64,000 bases of DNA from Paraburkholderia megapolitana (GTDB lineage Bacteria > Pseudomonadota > Gammaproteobacteria > Burkholderiales > Burkholderiaceae): NCBI RefSeq assembly GCF_007556815.1, contig NZ_CP041743.1, positions 2,701,001 to 2,765,000 on the forward strand, read 5' to 3'. The translations under genes and the position numbers were made by a program. The notes under the pieces are model-generated. The model was not told the origin of the DNA. It made no database searches and saw only the letters and a program-made list of their open reading frames with translations. Below, piece by piece: positions 27,829 to 36,227 of this stretch; positions within the stretch are counted from its first letter, which is position 1, and the number at the start of each line of letters is the position of its first letter.

Positions 27829-28245
27829 GCGGGAAATAAGCCGGCAATAAGCGTTGACTTCGGACCGGCCCACCCGGTCCCGGTTACGTCGTCGATAAAC
27901 CCAGAAAGTCAGCGGGAATCGACACCTTCAAGGTCACGTTCGACGACCTGAAATGTTGTGTGAAACCGTACGGCCGCCTGCTTGCAGGCGGCCTTTTTTT
28001 ATGTGCATTCGTCGCCGTGTGACAAAACAAACCCGCCACCGGCAGTCATTTCACTCAGCTTTCAACAAAACGCTACAAATCGCGACAAACAACACCGGCG
28101 CGTCCGATTACGCTCCGTACCTGACCACATCCGGTGTTCTGGATATGGCGCACAGGGACCTGTTTCCAGTTGCGCAAAGCGTGGCCTGAAAATGGTCAGG
28201 ACAGAAACAAATGACCGGTTCACGGTATCTCGGTGTGCATAAACA
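27829..28245. other. Intergenic region after the EF-hand gene
   Basis: A 417-bp spacer holding the terminator at 27972-28000 and the presumed promoter of the deacetylase/glycosyltransferase pair. A short stem (GGACCGG/CCGGTCC) lies near 27858-27876. No gene is seen. Confidence 0.5.
27972..28000 (+). terminator. Rho-independent terminator of the S10/EF-hand unit
   Basis: A perfect 9-bp stem (27972-27980 with 27985-27993), a CTTG loop, and seven T directly after. It lies about 140 bp after the EF-hand gene. Confidence 0.93.
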
Positions 28246-29109
28246 ATGAAGCGATCATTTGATTCATTTTCTCGACCCATACCCGTACTGACTTACCACC
28301 ATGTCTCTCCGACGGGCGGACCGCTGTCTATTTCCACGGCGTGTCTCGACTCGCAGATGAAATGGCTGGCAAGTAACGGGTACGTCACGCTCACAGCCGA
28401 CGAGTTCGCCGGTTATCTGCACGGCGAGCGCATGCCGGACAAGTCGATCCTGCTGACGTTCGACGACGGGTATCTCGACAACTATCTGCACGCGCATCCC
28501 GTCCTCAACCGCTACGGGCACAACGCGCTGATGTTTCTCGTGACCGAGCGTATTCACGACGGTCCGACCCGCTCGCTCGCCGAGCGCCCCGCGCACACGA
28601 CACCCTCGCATGAAGAATGCGAACGGCTCATCGAGGCCGGTCGCGCCGATGACGTAACGGTACGCTGGAGCGAAATCGAGGCGATGCGTGCGGCCGGCAC
28701 ATTCGAGTTCCATAGCCATACGCACAGCCATCGTCGCTGGGATCTGTCCTGCAATGACACGGGCAGCAAGCGCGCCATGATCGGCGCCGACATCGAGACC
28801 GCGAAATCGATCCTGCGCGAACGTCTGGGGATCGAATCGAAGCACCTGTGCTGGCCCGAAGGCTATTACGACACCGACTACATCGGCGCGGCCATCGACG
28901 CCGGATACGAGTACCTCTACACGACCCGCAACGTGCGCCTCAACGCGCCCGGTAGCGACCGGCATCAGATACAGCGCGTGGTGGACAACGGCAAGGGCGA
29001 CGAGTGGCTGGCCCGCAAGCTCTGGCGTTATCGCCACCCGGTATGGGGACCGGCGTATTACGGCATCAAGCAACTGAAGCATGCGGTACGCGGCGCGGTG
29101 GGTACATGA
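28246..29109 (+). CDS. Polysaccharide deacetylase (NodB-like, CE4)
   Basis: A 287-residue protein with a NodB-type deacetylase fold. It starts PIPVLTYHHVSPTGG; motif 1 is LLTFDDGYLDN (catalytic base and metal Asp) and motif 2 is HSHTHSH (metal His). LCWPEGYYD matches the later active-site groove motif. It should remove N-acetyl groups from a GlcNAc-type sugar. No signal peptide is seen, so it probably acts on a cytosolic or membrane-inner-face lipid-linked glycan. Its stop overlaps the glycosyltransferase start by 4 bp (ATGA). Such pairs are found in LPS-core loci of related bacteria; that link is inference. Confidence 0.9.
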   Translation: MKRSFDSFSRPIPVLTYHHVSPTGGPLSISTACLDSQMKWLASNGYVTLTADEFAGYLHGERMPDKSILLTFDDGYLDNYLHAHPVLNRYGHNALMFLVTERIHDGPTRSLAERPAHTTPSHEECERLIEAGRADDVTVRWSEIEAMRAAGTFEFHSHTHSHRRWDLSCNDTGSKRAMIGADIETAKSILRERLGIESKHLCWPEGYYDTDYIGAAIDAGYEYLYTTRNVRLNAPGSDRHQIQRVVDNGKGDEWLARKLWRYRHPVWGPAYYGIKQLKHAVRGAVGT

Positions 29110-30311
29110 AAATACTCTACACAAACTTTCACAGCGGGGATGGGGGCGGTCATACGACCTATATCCTCAATCTGGTTCGCGTGCTGAGCCGACGTCATCA
29201 GGTGGCGGTTGCTGCGCCGCGCTCGAGCCGGCTGTATCAGAGCGCGCGCAACATGCCTGGAGTCGAGGCCTTCGACTTCTCATTTCGCAACACGCTGGGC
29301 TGCATGACCGGTACCGCGCTGGCATTGCGCCGTCTGATCGAATTGAATGGCTACGATGTCGTGCACGTGAACGGTTCCGCCGATCACCGCGTCGCCGGCC
29401 TGGCAACACTCGGCATGTCCAGAAACCGCCCGCGCATCGTCTTCACGAAACACAACGATCTGCCCGCGAGCGGCCTTGGCACATGGCTCAAGGGGACGCT
29501 GGGAACCGACTCGGTCATTTGTGTTTCCGAATACACGCGACGCTTCCTGACGCCAACGGTGTACGGCCGCAAGACAATGCGGGTGGTTCATCATGGGGTC
29601 GATCTTTCGCGTTTCATCCCCGCGAGAGCCTCCGCCGTCACCCGGACCCGGCAATTCTGGTTTCCCGAGCTTTCCGACGATACGCTGATCGTAGGCAGCA
29701 CCGCGGGCATGGACGACAACAAGAGCTGGATCGATATGGTCGCCGCCGTTGCGTTGCTGCCCGAAGCGCAACGCGAGCGCATCCGCATCGCGCTGGCCGG
29801 TCACCTGCCCAATGAACGGCAACGCGCGCGAGTCGCGGAACTCGGCATGACCGATCAGGTGATTTACGCGGGCCTGCTGCGTGACGTCCGCTCGCTCGTG
29901 ACCGCCTTCGATGTCGGGTTTGTCCTCTCGCAACGGGAAACGCTGTCGTTCGCGTGCCGGGAGATGATGGCGATGGGCAAACCGATGATCGTCTCGGACG
30001 CCGGCGGCCTGCCGGAGAATATCAGCGCCGGTGTCGACGGATGGATCGTCCCGCCGCGCGGACACGCGCATCTGGCACAACTGCTCGCGCACCTGCTCGA
30101 CAACCGCCCGGAGCTCGCGCGTGCCGGCGCGGCGGCGCGGACTAAAAGCGAGCAGCAGTTTTCGATGGAGACGTTCGCGGAGCGGACCGAAGCGGTCTAC
30201 CAGGAATCTCTGCGGCGAGCGGGCGGTACCGTGGCCAGCCAGAATCGTGCACGGGCCGGCGCGCTGCGGCGTGCCATCCGTGCGGCGATTACTTCGCTTC
30301 CGCCTATCTGA
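29106..30311 (+). CDS. Glycosyltransferase, GT4 family
   Basis: A 401-residue GT-B fold enzyme. The N-terminal domain starts MKILYTNFHSGDGGGHTTYI, with the Gly-rich donor/acceptor loop. The C-terminal donor domain has FVLSQRETLSFACREMMAMG and PMIVSDAGGLPENI, the GT4 E-x7-E-like signature, with the retaining mechanism expected. The ATG at 29106 overlaps the deacetylase stop, so the two proteins are translationally coupled. A sugar is probably added as HexNAc and then deacetylated, or the reverse. Target (LPS core or exopolysaccharide) is not shown by the sequence. Confidence 0.88.
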   Translation: MKILYTNFHSGDGGGHTTYILNLVRVLSRRHQVAVAAPRSSRLYQSARNMPGVEAFDFSFRNTLGCMTGTALALRRLIELNGYDVVHVNGSADHRVAGLATLGMSRNRPRIVFTKHNDLPASGLGTWLKGTLGTDSVICVSEYTRRFLTPTVYGRKTMRVVHHGVDLSRFIPARASAVTRTRQFWFPELSDDTLIVGSTAGMDDNKSWIDMVAAVALLPEAQRERIRIALAGHLPNERQRARVAELGMTDQVIYAGLLRDVRSLVTAFDVGFVLSQRETLSFACREMMAMGKPMIVSDAGGLPENISAGVDGWIVPPRGHAHLAQLLAHLLDNRPELARAGAAARTKSEQQFSMETFAERTEAVYQESLRRAGGTVASQNRARAGALRRAIRAAITSLPPI

Positions 30312-30319
30312 ATTGCTGT

Positions 30320-30357
30320 ATCCGGGACGGCGGTGAGTTGTGCGCCGCCGCCCGGAT
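30320..30357. other. Hairpin between convergent glycosyltransferase and GH2 genes
   Basis: A 13-bp stem with one bulged base (ATCCGGG and CGGCGG at 30320-30333, pairing with 30345-30357). No T-run on either strand. It probably marks the shared 3' ends of the two transcripts. Confidence 0.5.
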
Positions 30358-30397
30358 CAGGATGTCGGCGCTTTCCTGCCACATCGATCGATAGCCC

Positions 30398-33325
30398 CTA
30401 ACACTTGCCGAAAGTGCTAACCGGGCTCGTCACCGCGAGCGCTCTCTCGTTGAAGATCACCGGCACGCCGCTCAATCCGAGCTTCGAATTCATACGATCG
30501 AGCTTCCAGCCATCGACGCGCAGCCCCGCGCCCGAAACCGGTTTACCTTTCGCATGCGGCACATCGATGACGATCTGCGTCGATGCGCCAGGCACCAGGT
30601 TCAGATAGTTGTCGCTGAAGAAGGCGGGCAGGATGCGCTGACCGCTCGACGAATCGAACAATTGCAAATGCGTCATCAGCGCGATCGAACTGCCGATGTT
30701 CTGCACGTTCGCCGTAATACGCGTGGTGACATCGTCGAGTTCAGCCGCCGATGCGCGGATCGCAATAGCCGCAGCCTTCATCGTGTCGAGCAACGTGTAG
30801 TCCGTATCCTGCCCATTCTTCTGACACCAGTAGAGATTGTCCGCAACCGTCGCGCCGCTCGCGTCGCGCAGCGTGAGCGTGACAATGCAGACGTCGGATG
30901 TCGCGGCAGCGATCTGCGTGCCGAGGTTCGCTGCGACCTGATACGACGTCGACGCAACGCTCGCGATGTTCTGCGTGACCTTCCCGGCCAGTGTGCTGTC
31001 CAGGTTGTACACGCGCATCTCGACGCTACCCGATACCGTCTTTGCCGTATGGTTGGCAATCGTCACATCGAACGTACTTGCATCGAGAATGGCGTTGATA
31101 CGACGGCAACCATGCTGGACCGCGAAAAACGACGCGTGCTGTTCGAGATCGTGGCTGTACATCTGCCAGACGAAGCTCGGTTGCGCGGGATTCGTCATCC
31201 ACATGATCACGCCGGTCGCGGGCGACGTGATCTTGCCCGTCGCGGGTCCGATCATCACGGCGGCATTCGCTTCGTAGAGCGACCTGATGCACTCGTAGTT
31301 CATCATCTGCGCCTTGCGGACGAAGTCGGCGAGATTGGCGATCGCGCCGTAGCGCGCGCCGGTCATCGCGATGTAGCCCCCACCGCCCTGCTGTCCCGCC
31401 AGGTACGCCCCGTTGCCGTTGATATCGCGGTCCGCCCAGAAATCGTCGGGGCATTCCCACGATGACGGCGGCAACATCGCCTGGACGAACTCGAGCGTCG
31501 GGATCGAGTGCGAACCGACCTCGTTGTGGAAAGCCGTACTCGACGTACCGTAGCCGCGGCTGAACGCAGCCGACGGCGGCTCCCAGTTGTACGGGCCGCC
31601 CGACGAGTAGCCGTTCACCGCACCGGCGCCGGTGTCGCCCGCGGAACTCGTCAGGCACAGGCGCTTTGGATCGAGCGTCTTGACGAGCGAGTCGAGTCCG
31701 CTGACGAGCGCCGCCGGCGGCGAGCCCTCATTGCCGCCGCACCATAACAGGACCGACGGATGATTGCGGTAATGGACGATGACGTCGCGAATATTGTCGA
31801 GATCGCGCGTGACGTTGACGGGTGCCGGCCCTTCCGTCGAATAGAAGAAGTCCTGCCAGACGAGAATTCCGTACGTATCGCAGGCGTCGAAAAAATCACG
31901 ACTCGTGCTCTGTCCGTTCCAGTTGCGGATCAGATTCAGATTCGCGTCGCGATGCAGTCGGACCTGATTGAACAGCCGTTCGCGCGGAATCCGTTTGAGA
32001 GCTTCATCGAGCCCCCAGTTGCCACCCATGATAAGAATGGGCAGCTTGTTGACGGTGATGCTCAGTTGCGGTCCGAAGCCGATGTTGCGCGAATACTCGA
32101 TACGGCGCAGGCCGATGTTGACGCTCCGCGTATCGGACACTTGTCCCTGCAGCGCAATCGATACCGACACCGCGTACAGATTCGGCTCGCCATAGCCGTT
32201 CGGCCACCACAGCTTCGGATTGGCCAGCGACAGTTGCGGCACATCGGCCGACGTCAGCGTGATCGTGGTCGGCTGGTCGGCTGCGGGGATCGTGATCGCG
32301 TGGCTGAACGCGATGTCCGTACCGATTTTTCCGGTCACCGTGGCAGCGAGGCTCGTGCCCGAGCGATTGTCGAGCGAGAGATCGAGTTGCAGCGCGGCAC
32401 TGCCCAGGTCATCCGCGAGCGTGCTGTCGACGCGCAGATCCGCGATGCGTACCGCGCCGGTCGTGAACCACGACACCGGTTGCCAGATACCGATGTCGCG
32501 GTCGGGGATTGTCGGCAGCCAGTCCCATCCGGCGGTACAGAAGAACGTCGGGCCGTTCTTCAGCGTGACGCCGGTCGGGCCGCCGTTACGGCCGCCTCGC
32601 GTGACGCCGCTCGCATAGCTCGGCTTGAGCGGCCCTTCCGAAAAGTCGAGCTTGATCGCGCTGACCGCGAGATACGCGACACCGCCTGTGGCCGCGACGA
32701 GCTTCGTCACATCGAAATAGCCGTGCTTGAACGCGCCTTCGAGCGTGCCGACAAGCGCGCCATTGAGCCATATGCTGGCCATGTAGTTGACGCCGTCGAA
32801 GCGCAGCCACAAGCGCTGGCCGGGCCGCAATGGCGGCGTCGCGAAGGTTGTCCGGTACCAGTAGTTCGTGTCCTTCAGCGTGTCCGGAATCGTATCGGTG
32901 ACGATCTTGCCGTAGAACGGATCGGGGTATTTGCCGTTCGCGATCATGCTGGTCAGCGCGGTGCCGGGCACCGTCGCGGCCGACATGCCGGGCGCGCCGG
33001 CAGCGCTTGCCAGTTGCGCGCCCGTGAGGGTCGGACGTTCCGATGCGGCAATGAACGTCCACTGTCCGGCGATCTCGCCCGATGCCGCGAGGTTCGCGGG
33101 CGGCGATGCGGGTATGGCGCCGGGTCCTGGCGTGCCGGGTGTCACTGGTGCCCCTGGTGCCCCTGGCGTCACTGGCGCTGCGGGCGCAGCCGGTGTCGCA
33201 CCTGCTCCCGCTTCCCCTAGCGCCCTATCCGCGCTCTGGAGACCATCTCCGCATGCGGCCAGCCAGCCGCTTCCGGCCAATGTCGTGCTGTACACAAGGA
33301 ATCTACGGCGCTGTTTCGATTGCAT
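30398..33325 (-). CDS. GH2-family exo-beta-glucosaminidase/mannosidase-like, Tat lipoprotein
   Basis: A 975-residue exported glycoside hydrolase. It opens MQSKQRRRFLVYSTT and ends the signal at WLAAC, which combines a twin-arginine motif and a lipobox, so it is a probable Tat-exported lipoprotein. A Pro/Gly/Ala linker with GAPGAP-type repeats follows, then a GH2 sugar-binding domain (WLRFDGVNYMASIWLNG), an Ig-like domain and the catalytic barrel. The acid/base is Glu in LLWCGGNEG and the nucleophile Glu in FHNEVGSHSIPTLEF. This arrangement resembles exo-beta-D-glucosaminidases and beta-mannosidases. GGAGAAG precedes the ATG at 33325; a TTG further up (33433) is less likely. It is divergent from GH20. 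Confidence 0.87.
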   Translation of the reverse strand: MQSKQRRRFLVYSTTLAGSGWLAACGDGLQSADRALGEAGAGATPAAPAAPVTPGAPGAPVTPGTPGPGAIPASPPANLAASGEIAGQWTFIAASERPTLTGAQLASAAGAPGMSAATVPGTALTSMIANGKYPDPFYGKIVTDTIPDTLKDTNYWYRTTFATPPLRPGQRLWLRFDGVNYMASIWLNGALVGTLEGAFKHGYFDVTKLVAATGGVAYLAVSAIKLDFSEGPLKPSYASGVTRGGRNGGPTGVTLKNGPTFFCTAGWDWLPTIPDRDIGIWQPVSWFTTGAVRIADLRVDSTLADDLGSAALQLDLSLDNRSGTSLAATVTGKIGTDIAFSHAITIPAADQPTTITLTSADVPQLSLANPKLWWPNGYGEPNLYAVSVSIALQGQVSDTRSVNIGLRRIEYSRNIGFGPQLSITVNKLPILIMGGNWGLDEALKRIPRERLFNQVRLHRDANLNLIRNWNGQSTSRDFFDACDTYGILVWQDFFYSTEGPAPVNVTRDLDNIRDVIVHYRNHPSVLLWCGGNEGSPPAALVSGLDSLVKTLDPKRLCLTSSAGDTGAGAVNGYSSGGPYNWEPPSAAFSRGYGTSSTAFHNEVGSHSIPTLEFVQAMLPPSSWECPDDFWADRDINGNGAYLAGQQGGGGYIAMTGARYGAIANLADFVRKAQMMNYECIRSLYEANAAVMIGPATGKITSPATGVIMWMTNPAQPSFVWQMYSHDLEQHASFFAVQHGCRRINAILDASTFDVTIANHTAKTVSGSVEMRVYNLDSTLAGKVTQNIASVASTSYQVAANLGTQIAAATSDVCIVTLTLRDASGATVADNLYWCQKNGQDTDYTLLDTMKAAAIAIRASAAELDDVTTRITANVQNIGSSIALMTHLQLFDSSSGQRILPAFFSDNYLNLVPGASTQIVIDVPHAKGKPVSGAGLRVDGWKLDRMNSKLGLSGVPVIFNERALAVTSPVSTFGKC

Positions 33326-33381
33326 GCTGTCTTCTCCATTTATATTTTGTTTATTTATTGTGCTAAACAGATTCAATAGAA

Positions 33382-33409
33382 CAATGTTTAGTTGACTGCA
33401 TAAACATTG
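33382..33409. promoter_or_regulatory. Perfect dyad upstream of GH2 gene (operator candidate)
   Basis: A perfect 9-bp inverted repeat, CAATGTTTA at 33382-33390 and TAAACATTG at 33401-33409, with a 10-bp spacer. A further CTAAACA half-site lies at 33363-33369 and pairs with TGTTTAG at 33385-33391. It starts 57 bp upstream of the GH2 start codon. Confidence 0.55.
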
Positions 33410-33660
33410 ATTTATAAACTCATGCCTCTTCAACGTGTTACTCAGTTTATATGGCTCGATTTATACAAGTCAAGATGTTTGAATTAATCCATGATTTTCG
33501 AATTGCAACAGATATTTGACAAAATTTTAGTAATTTTAATAAACACCGGGCTCCTGTTGTTCAACGCACCGTATGCAAGCTGCATGTACCTACATCAAAG
33601 CTTCCATAAGAATCTCACCAGCATAAGTTGAGAATTATTGAGAATTCAGCAGAATGTGCC

Positions 33661-33684
33661 AATGTTTAAAAAGGGTTAACCATT
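33661..33684. promoter_or_regulatory. Related half-site pair on the GH20 side
   Basis: AATGTTTA at 33661-33668 and TAACCATT at 33677-33684 form an imperfect dyad whose left half is identical to the half-site at 33383-33390. It lies about 215 bp upstream of the GH20 start. Confidence 0.4.
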
Positions 33685-33899
33685 ACAGGAATCCCATCAT
33701 TAGTGATGTAATTTCTTTTCACGCCAAAAGCGTTTTTCTTTTCATGCCCTGATATCCCACAGGCCAAAGATCGCGCGAACCCTTCCACATCCCTCACCGC
33801 ATTAGAGATTGCCCGTTTCCGTTTTGATTGCATGCATGCGCTTCGCAAGCTGTGCCGATACGTCAACACCATCTCAACCCCATTTTCTGGAGTGCGAAC

Positions 33900-35714
33900 A
33901 TGAGGCATCCTGGCGTTCTTTGCGCCGTCGCTCTGTTGCTGGCCACCTGCGATCCGTTCGGATCGAGCAGCGCGGCTGCGGCGTCACTACAAGAAACAAC
34001 ATCATTAAAAAGCATTGCTGCGGCGCTCGATGACAGCGCCGCGATCAGGGCGGCAAAAGCAGGCAGTGGCCCGGACGCCAACGCCCCGTCGTTGCTCCCG
34101 GTTCCGGTGTTCGAACACGCTCTGCCGAGCGGCAGCTTCACTCTCTCCGCGGACACCCGCATCGTCACCAACGGAAGCGCCGATCTGACGGCCGCTGTGT
34201 CCTATCTGCGCGGCATCGTCGGCAAATCGACCGGCTTCACCTTGCCGGCGGCCAATGGCCGTGACGACGTGCGCCACGAGAACTTCATCGTGCTGGACGT
34301 GGACGCGAGCCGCCAGGGCGCGCTCGGACAGGAAGGCTATACGCTCGTCTCCGGAAAACTCGGCGTGGTGATTCGCGCGGCGACCGCACACGGCGTGTAC
34401 ATGGGCATCCAGACGCTCCTGCAGTTGCTGCCGAACGCCGTCTATAGCACCAGCCAGCAAGTCGGCGTGTGGTCGGCGCCGGGCGTGGTGATCGCCGACT
34501 GGCCGCGGTACGCCTATCGCGGCGCGATGCTCGATGTCTCGCGACGCTTCTTCACCGTCGCTCAGGTCAAGCACTACATCGACGAAATCACGCTGCTGAA
34601 GATCAACACGCTGCACCTGCACCTCGCGGACGATCAGGGCTGGCGTATCGCGATCTCGGCCCTCCCGTCCCTGACGGCGATCGGTGCGAGCACGCAAAGC
34701 GGCAGCACGCTGAGCAGCTTCCCGACGGTGCCCGCGCGTCCCTGGTACTACACCGCTGACGACTACCGCGGCATCGTGCGCTACGCCGCCGATCGCTCGA
34801 TTACCGTTGTGCCGGAAATCGACGGACCGAGCCACGTCAGCGCGGCCCAGGCTTCGCTTGCCAACCTGAACTGCAGTAACACGGCGCTGCAGCCCTACTC
34901 CGGTTTCGACGGTCCTGGGCTGAGCCTGTTGTGCCTGACGGATCCGGCCCATCTGGCCAACATGCGCAGTTATCTGGGCACGGTACTGAGCAGCCTGGCC
35001 GGCATGACGGCGGGACCTTACGTGCATGTGGGCGGCGACGAAACCCCGACGGGTATCACGCCAGCGGAGTACGGCGACTATGTCAGCGCCGCAACCGGCA
35101 CGGTCACCGCGGCCGGGAAAACGCCGATCGGCTGGCATCAGATCGGCTCCGCGAAGATTCCCGCCGGCACGCTGCTCGAATACTGGGGCGACGATACGGA
35201 CCGCGCAACGATCGGTACCGCGACACAATCTACGGATGTTCAGGACGCCGTATCGGGAATCGCGCAAGGGGCGAAGTTCATTTTCTCGCCGGCCGACCAT
35301 GCGTACCTCGACATGAAGTACAGCCAGCTCACGCCATGGGGTCTGCTGTGGGAGGGCTACACGAGCGTGCAGAAATCCTACTCATGGGATCCGACTACCG
35401 AGCTCTCGTCGACCGATGGTTCGATCAACCTCTTGCCGGCCCGGCAGATAGCCGGCCTCGAGGCGCCGCTGTGGAGCGACCGGACCTACGTCGGCTCGAC
35501 TGCCCTGCCCGATAACAACACGGTATGGGCGACGCAGCAGGTCTATGCCGATTACATGGCGTTCCCGCGCATGGCGTCGATGGCGGAGATCGGCTGGTCG
35601 AAACTGTCCTCGCACGACTGGACGGCCTTCCAGCAACGACTGATCACGCAAGGTCAGCGCTGGGACGCGTTCGGTGTCGCGTTCTACAGGTCGCCGGAGA
35701 TTGCGTGGAAATGA
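33900..35714 (+). CDS. Beta-N-acetylhexosaminidase, GH20
   Basis: A 604-residue exported enzyme that should release terminal GlcNAc (or GalNAc) from chitin oligosaccharides or glycans by substrate-assisted catalysis. A signal peptide covers about residues 1-27. A GH20b-type domain (residues about 55-185) precedes the barrel, which has YRGAMLDVSRRFF, LHLHLADDQGWRIAI and the catalytic pair D380-E381 in HVGGDETPTG. A Trp-rich end (YWGDDTDRA; LWEGYTS) matches the substrate pocket. GGAG lies before the ATG at 33900; an earlier in-frame start at 33828 is less likely. A long hairpin follows the stop. Divergent from the GH2 gene, with which it may share control. Confidence 0.93.
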   Translation: MRHPGVLCAVALLLATCDPFGSSSAAAASLQETTSLKSIAAALDDSAAIRAAKAGSGPDANAPSLLPVPVFEHALPSGSFTLSADTRIVTNGSADLTAAVSYLRGIVGKSTGFTLPAANGRDDVRHENFIVLDVDASRQGALGQEGYTLVSGKLGVVIRAATAHGVYMGIQTLLQLLPNAVYSTSQQVGVWSAPGVVIADWPRYAYRGAMLDVSRRFFTVAQVKHYIDEITLLKINTLHLHLADDQGWRIAISALPSLTAIGASTQSGSTLSSFPTVPARPWYYTADDYRGIVRYAADRSITVVPEIDGPSHVSAAQASLANLNCSNTALQPYSGFDGPGLSLLCLTDPAHLANMRSYLGTVLSSLAGMTAGPYVHVGGDETPTGITPAEYGDYVSAATGTVTAAGKTPIGWHQIGSAKIPAGTLLEYWGDDTDRATIGTATQSTDVQDAVSGIAQGAKFIFSPADHAYLDMKYSQLTPWGLLWEGYTSVQKSYSWDPTTELSSTDGSINLLPARQIAGLEAPLWSDRTYVGSTALPDNNTVWATQQVYADYMAFPRMASMAEIGWSKLSSHDWTAFQQRLITQGQRWDAFGVAFYRSPEIAWK

Positions 35715-36227
35715 GCTAACGCACCTGTGAATTGATCGAAGCGCCGTTCCTGCATAACGCATAGGAACGGCGCTTCGCACTGGCGATCCTGATCAAGCCG
35801 AAACGCCGCCCCCCGCGCTGCACGACCCGCCCCACCTCCCCGCACTCCTCTGCGTAATCTTCCCGCAACCTTCGACGCGTAACATGCGCCGACAAGCGAA
35901 CTCATCGCGGCGCGGTCTTCCGCAACCCTGACTCAGGACTTCACTACACGACACATGCCCTCTTCTGTCCGTGCCACCCCAAACCAGCCCACCGCTTTCT
36001 TGCGAAATCCTGGTTTCTTTACAGAGCGTTGCGGCAGGCTGCTTTCGTAACGGCTTGCAACCTCTAGAAGCAGGCGGGTATAAACACGCGACGTGCGATT
36101 CGCTAGACTCTCTCGTCAAGCGCTTGCTGAGTTAGCTATCTTGCATGGCAATTAAACACCCGGCACCGGGTCCTTTCGCAGCGGCTGCTCTCATTTGTCT
36201 GCGGCAATCACTCTTTACCGAGGTTAT
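35715..36227. other. Intergenic region upstream of the RND operon
   Basis: A 513-bp spacer. It contains the hairpin at 35738-35776 and should contain the promoter of the efflux operon. No TetR, MarR or LysR gene lies next to the operon. No convincing gene is seen. Confidence 0.5.
35738..35776 (+). terminator. Perfect 14-bp hairpin after the GH20 gene
   Basis: GAAGCGCCGTTCCT at 35738-35751 pairs perfectly with 35763-35776 around an 11-base loop, 23 bp after the GH20 stop. No T-run follows, so termination may rely on other factors; it could also protect the transcript end. Confidence 0.55.

Larger units (their letters stand above)
33326..33899. other. AT-rich divergent promoter region between GH2 and GH20
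   Basis: A 574-bp spacer with GC well below the rest of the window. It carries several AATGTTTA/TAAACATT half-sites (see separate entries) and no convincing gene. It should contain both promoters. Confidence 0.6.
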
